Source: Blautia sp. MSJ-9 (GTDB taxonomy: Bacteria > Bacillota > Clostridia > Lachnospirales > Lachnospiraceae). From it: a stretch of 51,849 bases of DNA. The stretch lies in assembly GCF_018919065.1 (NCBI RefSeq), contig NZ_JAHLQG010000035.1:1-51849 (forward strand). The letters run 5' to 3'. Position numbers and translations under genes: made by a program. Every line of letters starts with the position of its first letter. Within the stretch, counting starts at the first letter, position 1. Of the stretch, positions 43,737-51,849 are shown piece by piece. The notes beneath the pieces are model-generated. The model was not told the origin of the DNA. It worked only from the letters and a program-made list of their open reading frames with translations, and ran no database searches.

Positions 43737-43769
43737 GATAAAAGGGCTCAACTAAGAAGCCCTTTTATC
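43737..43769 (+). terminator. secA terminator
   Basis: ATAAAAGGGCTT-type stem: AAAAGGGCT pairs with AAGCCCTTTT around a short loop, about 60 nt after the stop. The remaining gap to 43964 contains nothing I recognise. Confidence 0.8.
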
Positions 43770-43964
43770 GTGACGGAAATACGTTAATGCGTTGAATTGA
43801 CATATTAGTCTGATGCAGTAACTCTGCTTTAAATGATGTAAGGCTTCAGTGGAATTTTATGCCTTATGAAGTACGTTGCCGGGCAGAAAGTGGACTGTAC
43901 AATATAGAAGACGGGATCACTTTATGAACGATGACAATTATAAAACCTAAAAGGGGGAAAAAGT

Positions 43965-45428
43965 ATGAAAAGAGAGTCGTTTAGCTCACGGCTTGGTTTC
44001 ATCCTGGTATCAGCAGGATGTGCCATCGGTATTGGAAACGTATGGAAGTTCCCGTATATCTGCGGGGCATATGGAGGTGCAGCTTTTATCCTGATCTACT
44101 TATGTTTCCTCGTAATCCTTGGTATTCCGGTTCTGGTATCTGAATTCGCAGTGGGACGTGGAAGCCACACAAGCGTTGCGAAATGCTTCGACAAACTGGC
44201 ACCTGCAGGAACCTGCTGGAAGCCGCTGAAATCCATTGGTATCATTGGATGTTACATGTTAATGATGTTCTACACAACAGTAGGTGGATGGATGCTTTAT
44301 TATTGTGTAAAGAGTCTGCGCGGAGATTTCGTTGGGGCAACTCCGGAGATGGTAACACAGTCCTTTTCTGATATGCTTGGAAATGCGCCAACAATGATGC
44401 TTTGGATGGTAATTATCTGTATCATCGGTTTTGCAGTCTGCTTCATGGGTCTGCAGAATGGTATCGAAAAGATTTCCAAAGTAATGATGAGCGCACTGCT
44501 GATCATTATGGTAATCCTGGCAGTTCACTCTGTTATGATGGATGGAGCAGGAGAGGGAATCCGTTTCTATCTGGTTCCTGATTTTCAGAAGATTAAAGAT
44601 GCAGGCATTGGAAATGTTGTATTTGCTGCATTAAGCCAGTCATTCTTTACATTATCCATTGGTATCGGTGCGATGCTGATCTTCGGAAGTTATCTGGACA
44701 AATCCAGAAGCCTGACAGGTGAGGCAGTAAGTATCACTGTACTGGATACATTTGTAGCTCTGACAGCCGGATTTATCATTATCCCGGCATGTTTCTCCTA
44801 CGGAATCCAGCCAGATGCAGGCCCGAGTCTTATTTTTATCACTCTGCCGAATATTTTTGCACAGATGAGCGGCGGAGCTTTATGGGGAAGTTTATTCTTC
44901 CTGTTCCTGACATTTGCGGCAATTTCTACGATCATTGCTGTATTTGAGAACCTGATCGTATTTAATATGGAACTGTTTAGATGGAACCGTAAGAAGAGCG
45001 TTGTTGTATGTGCGGTTCTGGTAGTGATCCTGAGCATTCCATGTGTACTTGGATTCAATGTACTTTCCGGATTCCAGCCATTTGGTGACGGAAGCAACAT
45101 CATGGATCTGGAGGACTTTATTGTTTCCAATAACCTTCTTCCTCTGGGAAGTCTTGGATACCTTCTGTTCTGTACCAGAAAGAATGGATGGGGATGGAAT
45201 AACTTCATTGCAGAAGCAAATGCCGGTACCGGAATGAAATTCCCGAAATCCCTCAAAGGCTATGTATCCTACGGAATTCCTGCGATCATTATCGTTATTT
45301 ATCTAAAAGGTTACTATGATAAATTTGCAGGTCTGGGAACTGCAGCATTAGTTGGATGGATGATCGTAGCACTGGTATTGCTGGGATTTGTATTCTACTG
45401 TGCAGTGGCAAAAAAGAAAATGAAATAA
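43965..45428 (+). CDS. sodium-dependent neurotransmitter-symporter-family transporter
   Basis: A 487-residue membrane protein of the SNF/NSS family, LeuT fold. Span 1 holds SRLGFILVSAGCAIGIGNVW (about 6-25), the Na+ and substrate site; span 6 is reflected in the ALSQSFFTLSIGIGAM segment (about 223-238). About eleven or twelve spans in all. AAAGGGGGAAA precedes the ATG. Bacterial members carry amino acids such as Leu, Tyr or Trp; specificity here is unknown. It has no obvious operon partners and a strong terminator behind it. Confidence 0.92.
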   Translation: MKRESFSSRLGFILVSAGCAIGIGNVWKFPYICGAYGGAAFILIYLCFLVILGIPVLVSEFAVGRGSHTSVAKCFDKLAPAGTCWKPLKSIGIIGCYMLMMFYTTVGGWMLYYCVKSLRGDFVGATPEMVTQSFSDMLGNAPTMMLWMVIICIIGFAVCFMGLQNGIEKISKVMMSALLIIMVILAVHSVMMDGAGEGIRFYLVPDFQKIKDAGIGNVVFAALSQSFFTLSIGIGAMLIFGSYLDKSRSLTGEAVSITVLDTFVALTAGFIIIPACFSYGIQPDAGPSLIFITLPNIFAQMSGGALWGSLFFLFLTFAAISTIIAVFENLIVFNMELFRWNRKKSVVVCAVLVVILSIPCVLGFNVLSGFQPFGDGSNIMDLEDFIVSNNLLPLGSLGYLLFCTRKNGWGWNNFIAEANAGTGMKFPKSLKGYVSYGIPAIIIVIYLKGYYDKFAGLGTAALVGWMIVALVLLGFVFYCAVAKKKMK

Positions 45429-45483
45429 GCCCGTCCTGAGAAAATTTGAAGAAGATGCTTTTATAAGCATGAATTGAGAAAAT

Positions 45484-45542
45484 AAAAAGATGTGACTATA
45501 TCTGGATGAAAACGTTCTTTCGGATACGGTCACATCTTTTTT
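45484..45542. terminator. terminator after the NSS transporter
   Basis: AAAAAGATGTGAC pairs perfectly with GTCACATCTTTTTT across a 32-nt loop. A-rich and T-rich flanks allow use also from the converging AraC gene. Confidence 0.85.
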
Positions 45543-45603
45543 GTTAAATGAAGTAGAATGATTAGATGTCTGGCATGGCAGTAAAAAGAGAAGCCTGTAT
45601 TGG

Positions 45604-46446
45604 TTAATGAGGCGATTCTTCGCTTGGAGTAGTTTTGAACTGTTTACGGTACGCCCGGGAAAAGGTGCTATATTCTGCAAAACCGCTTTCCTGTGCTGCT
45701 TTTGTTACGGGCATTCCCTCAGAAATCAGGGTACGCGCCATGAGCAAACGTTTATTTACAATATAATTATGAAGGGTATATCCGGTTTCTTCTTTGAACT
45801 TCCGCATCAGGTGGTACTTGCTTACATAATATTTGGAAGCAAGAGTTTCGACAGACAGATCTTCCTTCAGGTTGTGATTGATATATTGAAGGATACTGGC
45901 AATCTGCGAGTCAAAAGTATAGGATTTTTTATCAAAAATATATTGCTTTTCCAGAAAAATACGATTCAGATAAACCATAAACTGGAGAAACAGTGACTGC
46001 GTCAGGATATTTTTTCCGTAGCCATCGGATTTTGCAGAATTTTCCAGCTCAAACAGAATATCTTTCATCTTTTCCTGAAGAGCAGAGTTCAGACGTATCA
46101 GGTTATAGCTTCTGTCATTTGCCTTCTGGAAACATTTTAACAATTCCTGCCAGGGAATGTCATTCTGGATCCACAGAATGAAACGTTCATACGGAACAGA
46201 AGGATCAATCTCCGGGCGGTGAATCGCATGACGGTTCACCAAAAGAATATCCCAGGGCTTTAGATGATAAGATTTTCCCTCTATATGATAAGCCGCCTTT
46301 CCGGAAATAAAAATCACAACTTTGTGGAAATCATGATAGTGGTAGGCAAACTCTTTCTTTGTCTGATCTTTAATATGAAAAAGACGAAACTCTTCATTTA
46401 AATATCCGGTTTTCTCGGTCTGTTCGAACTGTTCTGAAAATAACAT
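45604..46446 (-). CDS. AraC-family transcriptional regulator
   Basis: A 280-residue regulator. The N-terminal part (about 15-110) is a cupin sensor with YHYHDFHKVVIFISGKAAYH and a WDILLVNRHAIHRPE strand. The C-terminal 100 residues hold two helix-turn-helix units: LSVETLASKYYVSKYHLMRK (about 198-217) and VTKAAQESGFAEYSTFSRAY (about 252-271) with the usual AraC tail. GGGAGGATAGC precedes the ATG. It converges with the NSS transporter and has no divergent partner gene, so its target is unknown. Confidence 0.92.
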   Translation of the reverse strand: MLFSEQFEQTEKTGYLNEEFRLFHIKDQTKKEFAYHYHDFHKVVIFISGKAAYHIEGKSYHLKPWDILLVNRHAIHRPEIDPSVPYERFILWIQNDIPWQELLKCFQKANDRSYNLIRLNSALQEKMKDILFELENSAKSDGYGKNILTQSLFLQFMVYLNRIFLEKQYIFDKKSYTFDSQIASILQYINHNLKEDLSVETLASKYYVSKYHLMRKFKEETGYTLHNYIVNKRLLMARTLISEGMPVTKAAQESGFAEYSTFSRAYRKQFKTTPSEESPH

Positions 46447-46508
46447 GCTATCCTCCCTGAACGTTAGTATCTGGGATATTATAAAGTGATGTTCACTGAC
46501 AATATCAT

Positions 46509-46653
46509 GTTACTGTTCACTTCGTGCCCAGTAACACGCTTCGCGATGCACAGAATTTATGCTAATCGCATAAATTCGCGCGGTATGTCTTGGGTTTTCT
46601 GTGACCTTCGCTCACAAAAAACACCTCGCGGGATATTACCAATGAACAGTAAC
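46509..46653 (+). repeat. palindrome-ended intergenic repeat, copy C (145 bp)
   Basis: It begins GTTACTGTTCAC and ends ATGAACAGTAAC. The block ACACGCTTCGCGATGCACAG onward to the ATTCGCGC-GGTATGTC segment is nearly identical to copy A on the opposite strand; the apex (TCTGTGACCTTCGCTCACAA) is different and itself self-complementary. A fragment of another end (TGTTCACTGACAATATC, 46490-46506) abuts it, suggesting nested or repeated insertion. Confidence 0.8.
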
Positions 46654-46693
46654 AACATCATAACATTTTTTGAGAAAGTATGCTACAAAGATA

Positions 46694-46722
46694 TTGACAT
46701 TATCACACGATAATAGTATCAT
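46694..46722 (+). promoter_or_regulatory. promoter of a gene-free transcription unit
   Basis: TTGACA (46694-46699) and TATCAT (46717-46722) are exactly 17 nt apart. No protein gene follows on this strand for nearly 1 kb. Confidence 0.55.
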
Positions 46723-46728
46723 ACAATT

Positions 46729-46852
46729 ACAAAGTAATCGTAAAAACTTTGTAACTATTTCGAAATGGGGTAAAGAAATAGAAAACAGAATAGAGAGGAG
46801 TGATAACACAGTAAGGCTGTTATATCAGAGAACTGATATAATGGTCTTTTTT
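46729..46852 (+). ncRNA. candidate small RNA of about 125 nt
   Basis: The unit begins at the predicted start of the promoter at 46694-46722. A 9-bp hairpin (TTACAAAGT 46727-46735 with ACTTTGTAA 46746-46754) lies at the 5' end. A terminator stem (TTATATCA 46820-46827 with TGATATAA 46834-46841) is followed by TGGTCTTTTTT at 46842-46852. No ORF of more than a few codons starts within it; the only longer frame begins upstream of the promoter. It could also be a leader without a gene. No known RNA family was recognised. Confidence 0.45.
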
Positions 46853-46860
46853 GTATAAAT

Positions 46861-46894
46861 ATATCCCCTGTCTATGTCTGAAAACAGGGGATAT
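46861..46894. terminator. terminator of the minus-strand secreted protein gene
   Basis: ATATCCCCTGT pairs with ACAGGGGATAT across a 12-nt loop, 11 nt beyond the stop of the minus-strand gene. Confidence 0.75.
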
Positions 46895-46904
46895 TATGAA
46901 TTGA

Positions 46905-47504
46905 TCAGAGTTTGCTAGAGCGATTTGCTGCATTATTCTTATATAATGTATATTTCTTACAGCCTTTATAGAAATACTGATCAACTAATTGTTTGAATTT
47001 TTTTATACCTGTTGTTGTGGAATAGTAAGTATCTTTGCCATTTTTGGTAAAAGCATAAACAGGGAATCGTCCATAGGTTTCATTAGAGTAAGCAATACCT
47101 TTAAGGGTTGATCCTGAAATTTTATATAAAGATAATCCTAAACTGTGTGGACCTGTTACGACTTCTCTGATAGCTTTTAGTTTGGAATTATAAAAAATAA
47201 CTTTACTTGTTCCATCTTTGAAAGTGTTGGAATGAGATACTCTTCCAAGATAAACCATTTTTTCTTTTTTTACAGTGTAAATATAATAAATATTAGAACG
47301 GTACGGTTGCTGGTTTTCACTGATAATGAGTTCTTTTACACCATCTTTATTAATATCCAGGGTACGAAACCACGTGTAAGATGGATGATTAAGCAGGAAC
47401 TCCTTATAAATAGGTGCCTGCTTTGATGCTGCCTGTACTGATATAGACATCATAAGACTCAGGCAGAACATAACACATAAGAATAACAACTTTTTTCTTT
47501 TCAT
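46905..47504 (-). CDS. secreted protein with an EF-hand-like calcium loop
   Basis: A 199-residue exported protein from the ATG at 47504, which has AAAGGAGG just before it; the frame is open further to 47606 but that stretch is hydrophobic and lacks a ribosome site. The signal peptide (KRKK, hydrophobic 6-20) likely ends at VQAAS (about 22-26). LDINKDGVKELIISENQQPY (about 47-66) has the DxNxDGxxEL pattern of FG-GAP/VCBS and EF-hand calcium loops. The rest is beta-rich with Tyr, Lys and Ser. No catalytic motif was seen. Function unknown; similar proteins in gut Clostridia are usually annotated hypothetical. Confidence 0.75.
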   Translation of the reverse strand: MKRKKLLFLCVMFCLSLMMSISVQAASKQAPIYKEFLLNHPSYTWFRTLDINKDGVKELIISENQQPYRSNIYYIYTVKKEKMVYLGRVSHSNTFKDGTSKVIFYNSKLKAIREVVTGPHSLGLSLYKISGSTLKGIAYSNETYGRFPVYAFTKNGKDTYYSTTTGIKKFKQLVDQYFYKGCKKYTLYKNNAANRSSKL

Positions 47505-47719
47505 TAAACATCCTCCTTTTTTATGTAAAAATATTTTACAGATTACTTTTATAATAACATAGATTATATAAATATCATATAGCATTTTTTGCAATATTAT
47601 TCGCATTTTAATCCATATACATGGTAAAAATAATGGAATATAATGTTTCTAACAGCGATGAGTACAGATAAAAACAGGAAATAAGATCTTAGAATATAGA
47701 TAAGGAGAGGGATGCGGCT

Positions 47720-48568
47720 ATGGCAAATACAATTATCATGAGTAAATATCAGGGACTTGGAAATGATTATCTGATCCTGGATCCGAAGAAGAATCAGGTA
47801 CAGCTTCAGGGAAAGAAGATAGCACTTCTCTGTCAGAGAGGATTTGGACTTGGTGCAGATGGTGTGCTCTATGGACCTGTAGAGATTGACGGAAAACTTG
47901 GCGTGCGTATTTTTAACGCAGATGGAAGCGAATCAGCAATCAGTGGAAATGGTGTTCGTATTTTTGCAAAATATCTGATGGATCAGGGATATATTACAGA
48001 GAAAAAATTCGATATCGAAACCATGGCCGGCACCATCCATGTGGAATGCCTGAACAGCCGTGCAACAGAGTTTAAAGTAAATATGGGAAAACCTTCTTTT
48101 ATCTCAAGTGATATTCCGGTATCTGGAGAGGTTCGTGAAGTAATCAAAGAAGCATTTGTATTTCATGGAAAAGAATATAAAGCTACCTGCCTGACAGTCG
48201 GAAATCCACATTGTATCATTTTTACAGATAACGTAAGTGCAGAAGCAGTTAAGAATCTGGGACCGTATGTGGAAAACGCGGATGAATTTCCAGAGAGAAT
48301 GAATCTGCAGATCTGCCGTCAGATCGATAAAGGAAATCTGGATATTGAGATCTGGGAAAGAGGCTCTGGATATACAAAAGCCTCTGGAACAGGAAGCTGT
48401 GCAGCCGCTGCGGCAGCATATAAACTTGGCCTGGTAGAATCCCGTATTAACGTAAACCAGCCGGGTGGAATGATCCAGATCGACATTGAAGAAGATGGAA
48501 TGATCTATATGACAGGAACTGTTGGATATATCGCAGATATGAGTGTTGCGGAGAGTTTCTTCTCATAA
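47720..48568 (+). CDS. dapF: DapF-like protein with both catalytic cysteines replaced by serine
   Basis: A 282-residue protein with the two-domain diaminopimelate epimerase fold. GLGNDYLIL (about 12-20), NADGSESAISGNGVR (66-80), VGNPHCI (160-166) and WERGSGYTKASGTGSCAAAA follow the family order. True DapF uses two Cys, one in GSxxxxCGNG and one in ACGTG, to remove and add a proton. Here these are S75 (AGT, 47942-47944) and S222 (TCT, 48383-48385). Substrate-binding residues around them are kept. It may therefore be a divergent isomerase or a non-epimerase relative; I recall clostridial homologues with the same change. The ribosome site is AAGGAGAGG, with ATG at 47720. Lysine genes dapA and dapB lie 18 kb away. 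Confidence 0.85.
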   Translation: MANTIIMSKYQGLGNDYLILDPKKNQVQLQGKKIALLCQRGFGLGADGVLYGPVEIDGKLGVRIFNADGSESAISGNGVRIFAKYLMDQGYITEKKFDIETMAGTIHVECLNSRATEFKVNMGKPSFISSDIPVSGEVREVIKEAFVFHGKEYKATCLTVGNPHCIIFTDNVSAEAVKNLGPYVENADEFPERMNLQICRQIDKGNLDIEIWERGSGYTKASGTGSCAAAAAAYKLGLVESRINVNQPGGMIQIDIEEDGMIYMTGTVGYIADMSVAESFFS

Positions 48569-48577
48569 ATTCTTTGT

Positions 48578-48606
48578 TTGTAATTTGTCTGAAGATATGC
48601 TATTAT
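48578..48606 (+). promoter_or_regulatory. prfB promoter
   Basis: TTGTAA (48578-48583) and TATTAT (48601-48606) are 17 nt apart, and TGC before the -10 makes it an extended -10. Confidence 0.55.
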
Positions 48607-48673
48607 TTTAAGCGAGTCAAACTGTAAAAAACGATGTTTGCGATATATTTAAAATAAGAAAGTGGGTGAAGCT

Positions 48674-49784
48674 GTGGTTGAATTAGACCAGTTCAAGAGT
48701 ATTCTTGCGACTTATACAGAACCATTAGTGGAAGTGAGGGATTCACTTTGACCTCGCTAACAAAGAGCAGAAGGTTGAAGAATTAGAGCGCGAAATGGAA
48801 GCGCCTGATTTCTGGGATGACGCAGAAGTTTCCCAGAAGAAGATGAAAGAATTAAAAGACATGAAAGATGACATGGAGACCTATCAGAATCTGATCACTC
48901 AGATGGAAGATATGGAAACCATGATCGAGATGGGATATGAAGAGAACGATCCTGCACTCATTCCTGAAATTCAGGAGATGCTGGATGAGTTCCAGAGAGA
49001 TTTCGACAATATCCGTATCAAGACACTTCTTTCCGGAGAATATGACAGTGAGAACGCCATTATCAAGCTGAATGCAGGTGCAGGCGGAACAGAGGCATGT
49101 GACTGGTGCGGAATGCTTTACCGTATGTACAGCCGCTGGGTAGATAAGAAAGGCTTCAGTCTGGAAGTGCTGGACTATCTGGACGGTGATGAGGCAGGTA
49201 TCAAATCTGTTACTTTCCAGGTAAACGGAACAAATGCTTACGGTTATCTGAAATCAGAGAAAGGAGTTCACCGTCTGGTACGTATCTCTCCTTTCAATGC
49301 AGCAGGTAAACGCCAGACTTCCTTTGTATCCTGCGATGTTATGCCGGATATCAAGAAGGATCTGGATGTAGAGATCAGTGACGACGACATCCGTATCGAT
49401 ACTTATCGAAGCAGTGGTGCCGGCGGTCAGCATATCAACAAGACATCATCTGCTATCCGTATCACACATTTCCCGACCGGAATCGTGGTACAGTGTCAGA
49501 ATGAACGTTCTCAGCATATGAATAAAGACAAAGCTATGCAGATGCTGAAAGCAAAGCTGTATCTTCTCAAACAGCAGGAAGCAGAGGAGAAGCTTTCCGG
49601 TATCCGTGGTGAAGTAACTGATATCGGATGGGGAAATCAGATCCGTTCTTATGTCATGCAGCCATATACTATGGTCAAGGATCATCGTACAAGCGAAGAG
49701 ACCGGAAATGTGGATGCAGTGCTGGATGGAGGAATCGATATCTTTATCAACGCATATCTGAAGTGGATCGCGCTGAAGAAATAA
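48674..49784 (+). CDS. prfB: peptide chain release factor 2, with programmed +1 frameshift
   Basis: RF2 reads UGA and UAA stops. The gene is in two frames: 48674-48748 (25 codons, GTG start, VVELDQFKSI onward, ending RDSL) and 48750-49784. The slip site is CTT TGA C with the TGA at 48749-48751; AGGGA at 48737-48741 is the internal Shine-Dalgarno-like stimulator. Skipping T48749 gives a 369-residue protein, normal for RF2. SPF at ISPFNAAG reads the stop codon and GGQ in SGAGGQHINK triggers peptide release. The frameshift lets low RF2 raise its own synthesis. Confidence 0.96.
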
Positions 49785-49790
49785 TGAATA

Positions 49791-49822
49791 AAAAAGGCTG
49801 TCTGAAGCAGGACAGCCTTTTC
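49791..49822 (+). terminator. prfB terminator
   Basis: AAAAAGGCTGTC pairs with GACAGCCTTTT across an 8-nt loop, 7 nt after the stop. Between here and 50026 only a weak promoter (TTGCGT, 17 nt, TAATAT near 49948-49976) is seen. Confidence 0.85.
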
Positions 49823-50026
49823 GTGTTGTATAAAGAATTTATTGCAGATTAATTTTTGTATGCGGATGTTTTGCAAAGCGTATTGCCGGGATGAGTGAAC
49901 AGCAGTTTTTATTGAAGGATTTTCATTTACAGGAAATAACTTATTTCTTGCGTATTTCTAGCTGTTGTGTTAATATATCCATTGTATGAACACAAATGTC
50001 TTTAAGAAACGGACAGGTAAATAGAG

Positions 50027-50482
50027 ATGCAGAAACCAGGATCAGAGAAAAAGAAATATTTCGTAGTAAGGGAACGTGCAGTCCCGGAAGTTCTGCTGAA
50101 GGTCGTAGAAGCTAAGAAGCTTCTGGACTCTGGCAAGGTAGATACCGTGCAGGATGCAGCAGAGCGGACCGGGATCAGCAGAAGTTCTTTCTACAAATAC
50201 AAAGATGATATTTTCCCATTTCATGAGGAAACCAGGGGAAAGACCATCACCTTTATCATCCAGATGGATGACGAGCCGGGGCTTTTGTCGGTTGTCCTGC
50301 AGACGATTGCACGGTTTCACGGAAACATTCTTACCATTCATCAGAGTATTCCGATCAATGGAGTTGCCACACTTACTTTGAGTGTGGATATTCTTCCGGG
50401 AGAGGGAGATGCAGAGGCAATGGTAGAGACGATTGAACAGAGTGAAGGAATTCACTATCTGAAAATATTAGGCAGGGAGTAA
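50027..50482 (+). CDS. pheB: ACT-domain protein of the PheB/UPF0735 family
   Basis: A 151-residue protein. The first half is a small helix-turn-helix-like region, with ERAVPEVLLKVVEAKKLLDS then DAAERTGISRSSFYKYKDDI (about 44-63), typical of UPF0735. The second half is an ACT domain (TITFIIQMDDEPGLLSVVLQ, about 73-92, then a NILTIHQSIPINGVATLTLS strand). PheB-type proteins are thought to sense amino acids and commonly lie next to homoserine dehydrogenase, as here with an 7-nt gap, which points to a role in threonine/methionine-branch control. The ATG at 50027 follows a weak ACAGG site. Confidence 0.92.
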   Translation: MQKPGSEKKKYFVVRERAVPEVLLKVVEAKKLLDSGKVDTVQDAAERTGISRSSFYKYKDDIFPFHEETRGKTITFIIQMDDEPGLLSVVLQTIARFHGNILTIHQSIPINGVATLTLSVDILPGEGDAEAMVETIEQSEGIHYLKILGRE

Positions 50483-50489
50483 AAGAAAA

Positions 50490-51704
50490 ATGATCAATGT
50501 AGCAATTTTAGGATATGGCACAGTAGGAAGCGGTGTATTTGAAGTATTAAACACAAACAAAGAAAGTATTGCAAGACGTGCCGGACAGGAACTCAATGTA
50601 AAATATGTTCTGGATCTTCGCGAGTTTCCGGGACAGCCTGTAGAGAAAGTTCTGGTTCATGATTATGAGCAGATCGTCAATGACCCGGAAGTAGATATCG
50701 TAGTAGAAGTAATGGGTGGTGTAGAACCGGCATTTACATTTGTAAAGAAAGCACTTCTGGCAGGAAAGAATGTATGTACATCCAACAAAGCTCTGGTTGC
50801 CAAACACGGCCGCGAACTTATGGATATCGCAAAGGAAAAGAGCATCAACTTCTTATTTGAGGCAAGCTGCGGTGGCGGAATTCCGATCATCCGTGTGATC
50901 AATTCTTCCCTTACAGGAGATGAGATCGATGAAGTGACAGGTATCCTCAACGGAACAACTAACTACATGCTTTACAAGATGAGCACAGAAGGATGCGAAT
51001 TCGATACCGTATTAAAAGAAGCCCAGCAGAAAGGATACGCAGAGGCAGACCCGACTGCAGATGTAGAGGGCTACGATGCATGCCGTAAGATCGCAATCCT
51101 TTCCTCCCTTGCTTATGAGAGATATTTTGATTTCGAAGATATTTATACAGAGGGAATCACAAAGATCACACCAGAAGACATGGAATATGCTGCGAAGCTT
51201 GGCAGAACCATCAAACTTCTGGGAACCAGCCGCAGACTGGAAGATGGAACCTGCTATGCAATGGTAGCACCGTTCCTGATCGGACAGGATAGCCCTCTTT
51301 ACAGCGTTAATGATGTATTTAATGCAGTTTTTGTACATGGAAATATGCTGGGAGATGCTATGTTCTATGGAAGTGGCGCAGGTAAACTGCCTACTGCAAG
51401 TGCTGTAGTTGGCGATATTGTAGATGCGGCCAAACATCTCCATACAAATATCGCAACAAACTGGAACAGCACTCCTGCAGTTCTGAAACCGCTGGATGAT
51501 GTAACCGGAAGATTTTTCGTGAGAATTAAGAAAGATGCAGCGGAGGAAGCGAAGAAAGTATTCGGTGAGATTGAAGTGATCAGCCTGGATCAGCTTCCGG
51601 AAGAATGCGCATTTACCACTGCTGAAATGACACAGGGTGAATTTAAAGAGAAACTGGCTCAGATTGAGAGCCAGGTACTTGCAAAAATCCGCGTAAAAGA
51701 TTGA
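50490..51704 (+). CDS. hom: homoserine dehydrogenase
   Basis: A 404-residue enzyme reducing aspartate semialdehyde to homoserine on the path to threonine and methionine. The dinucleotide loop is LGYGTVGSGV (about 7-16). The catalytic region has TSNKALVAKHG, EASCGGGIPII and GILNGTTNYML, then KGYAEADPTADVEGYDACRK with the catalytic Asp and Lys (about 185-205). The C-terminal ACT-like part (about 345-404) is shorter than usual and lacks a clear PGVL helix, so classical threonine feedback may be altered; the adjoining PheB-type ACT protein could supply that sensing. AGGCAGGG precedes the ATG. Confidence 0.95.
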   Translation: MINVAILGYGTVGSGVFEVLNTNKESIARRAGQELNVKYVLDLREFPGQPVEKVLVHDYEQIVNDPEVDIVVEVMGGVEPAFTFVKKALLAGKNVCTSNKALVAKHGRELMDIAKEKSINFLFEASCGGGIPIIRVINSSLTGDEIDEVTGILNGTTNYMLYKMSTEGCEFDTVLKEAQQKGYAEADPTADVEGYDACRKIAILSSLAYERYFDFEDIYTEGITKITPEDMEYAAKLGRTIKLLGTSRRLEDGTCYAMVAPFLIGQDSPLYSVNDVFNAVFVHGNMLGDAMFYGSGAGKLPTASAVVGDIVDAAKHLHTNIATNWNSTPAVLKPLDDVTGRFFVRIKKDAAEEAKKVFGEIEVISLDQLPEECAFTTAEMTQGEFKEKLAQIESQVLAKIRVKD

Positions 51705-51751
51705 TAAATCGACGGATTTCGTGTATTATACCTGACTTTAGGAGTTGAATT

Positions 51752-51802
51752 AAAAAAGTAGTGCTAAGCCATAGATTAGAACCTATGACTTAGCACTTTT
51801 TT
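51752..51802 (+). terminator. terminator of pheB-hom
   Basis: AAAAAAGTAGTGCTAAG pairs with CTTAGCACTTTTTT, extended by CATAG/CTATG; it lies about 50 nt after the hom stop. Confidence 0.85.
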
Positions 51803-51849
51803 AATGTCTCCGTTTCCAAGAAAATAAGACGTTAATGGCAGACCTGTCT

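Noticed and set aside
46670..46858. A 62-codon plus-strand frame near the candidate small RNA
   Set aside because: It starts upstream of the predicted promoter, has no ribosome site, and runs through two hairpins and the terminator T run.

Overview
The window reads as ordinary chromosome of a low-to-mid G+C anaerobic Firmicute, most likely a gut Lachnospiraceae of the Blautia/Ruminococcus type. The reasons are the bifunctional AdhE with Rex-like operators, the long-form hibernation factor, prfB with a +1 frameshift site, a ThiM/ThiE/ThiD/CytX salvage operon under a TPP riboswitch, and sugar ABC operons that lack their own ATPase. No phage, IS transposase, CRISPR array, rRNA or tRNA was seen. 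The genus is inferred, not proven.

Layout. 1-8 kb: the end of an unidentified gene, a structured intergenic region, a PLP aminotransferase coupled to an FGGY sugar kinase, a secreted RsiV-like protein, a Na/Pi cotransporter, a small conserved-looking protein and a Fic protein. 8-19 kb: carbohydrate island with a ROK regulator diverging from a mannitol dehydrogenase-family oxidoreductase, a VOC protein, a LacI regulator, and a binding protein-permease-permease-GH31 operon whose promoter is flanked by two matching palindromic operators. 19-25 kb: a small membrane protein, a flavodoxin, a FUSC-like transporter, an internally deleted class II aldolase, and adhE on the minus strand with a Rex-type promoter. 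25-36 kb: typA (minus), a two-OB-fold SSB, a CobO-like P-loop protein, dapA-dapB, a D,D-carboxypeptidase with wall-binding repeats (minus), an Asn/Asp-rich lipoprotein, a eukaryotic-type hisA and hpf. 35-39 kb: the thiamine salvage operon. 39-52 kb: malQ, secA, an NSS transporter, an AraC regulator, a secreted protein, a DapF-like protein, prfB, pheB and hom.

The genes mostly serve carbohydrate uptake and breakdown, fermentation to ethanol under redox control, thiamine salvage, and lysine/threonine-branch synthesis (dapA, dapB, hom, pheB, and a DapF homologue in which both catalytic cysteines are serine).

The least explained content is non-coding. Two adjacent giant hairpins (32404-32730) share a nearly identical 53-nt core but have unrelated, individually self-complementary arms. 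A separate family of about 140-150-bp palindrome-ended intergenic repeats has three full copies, two truncated copies and several solo ends, some lying in the 5' leaders of malQ and secA. A promoter-plus-terminator unit without an ORF (46694-46852) looks like a small RNA gene.
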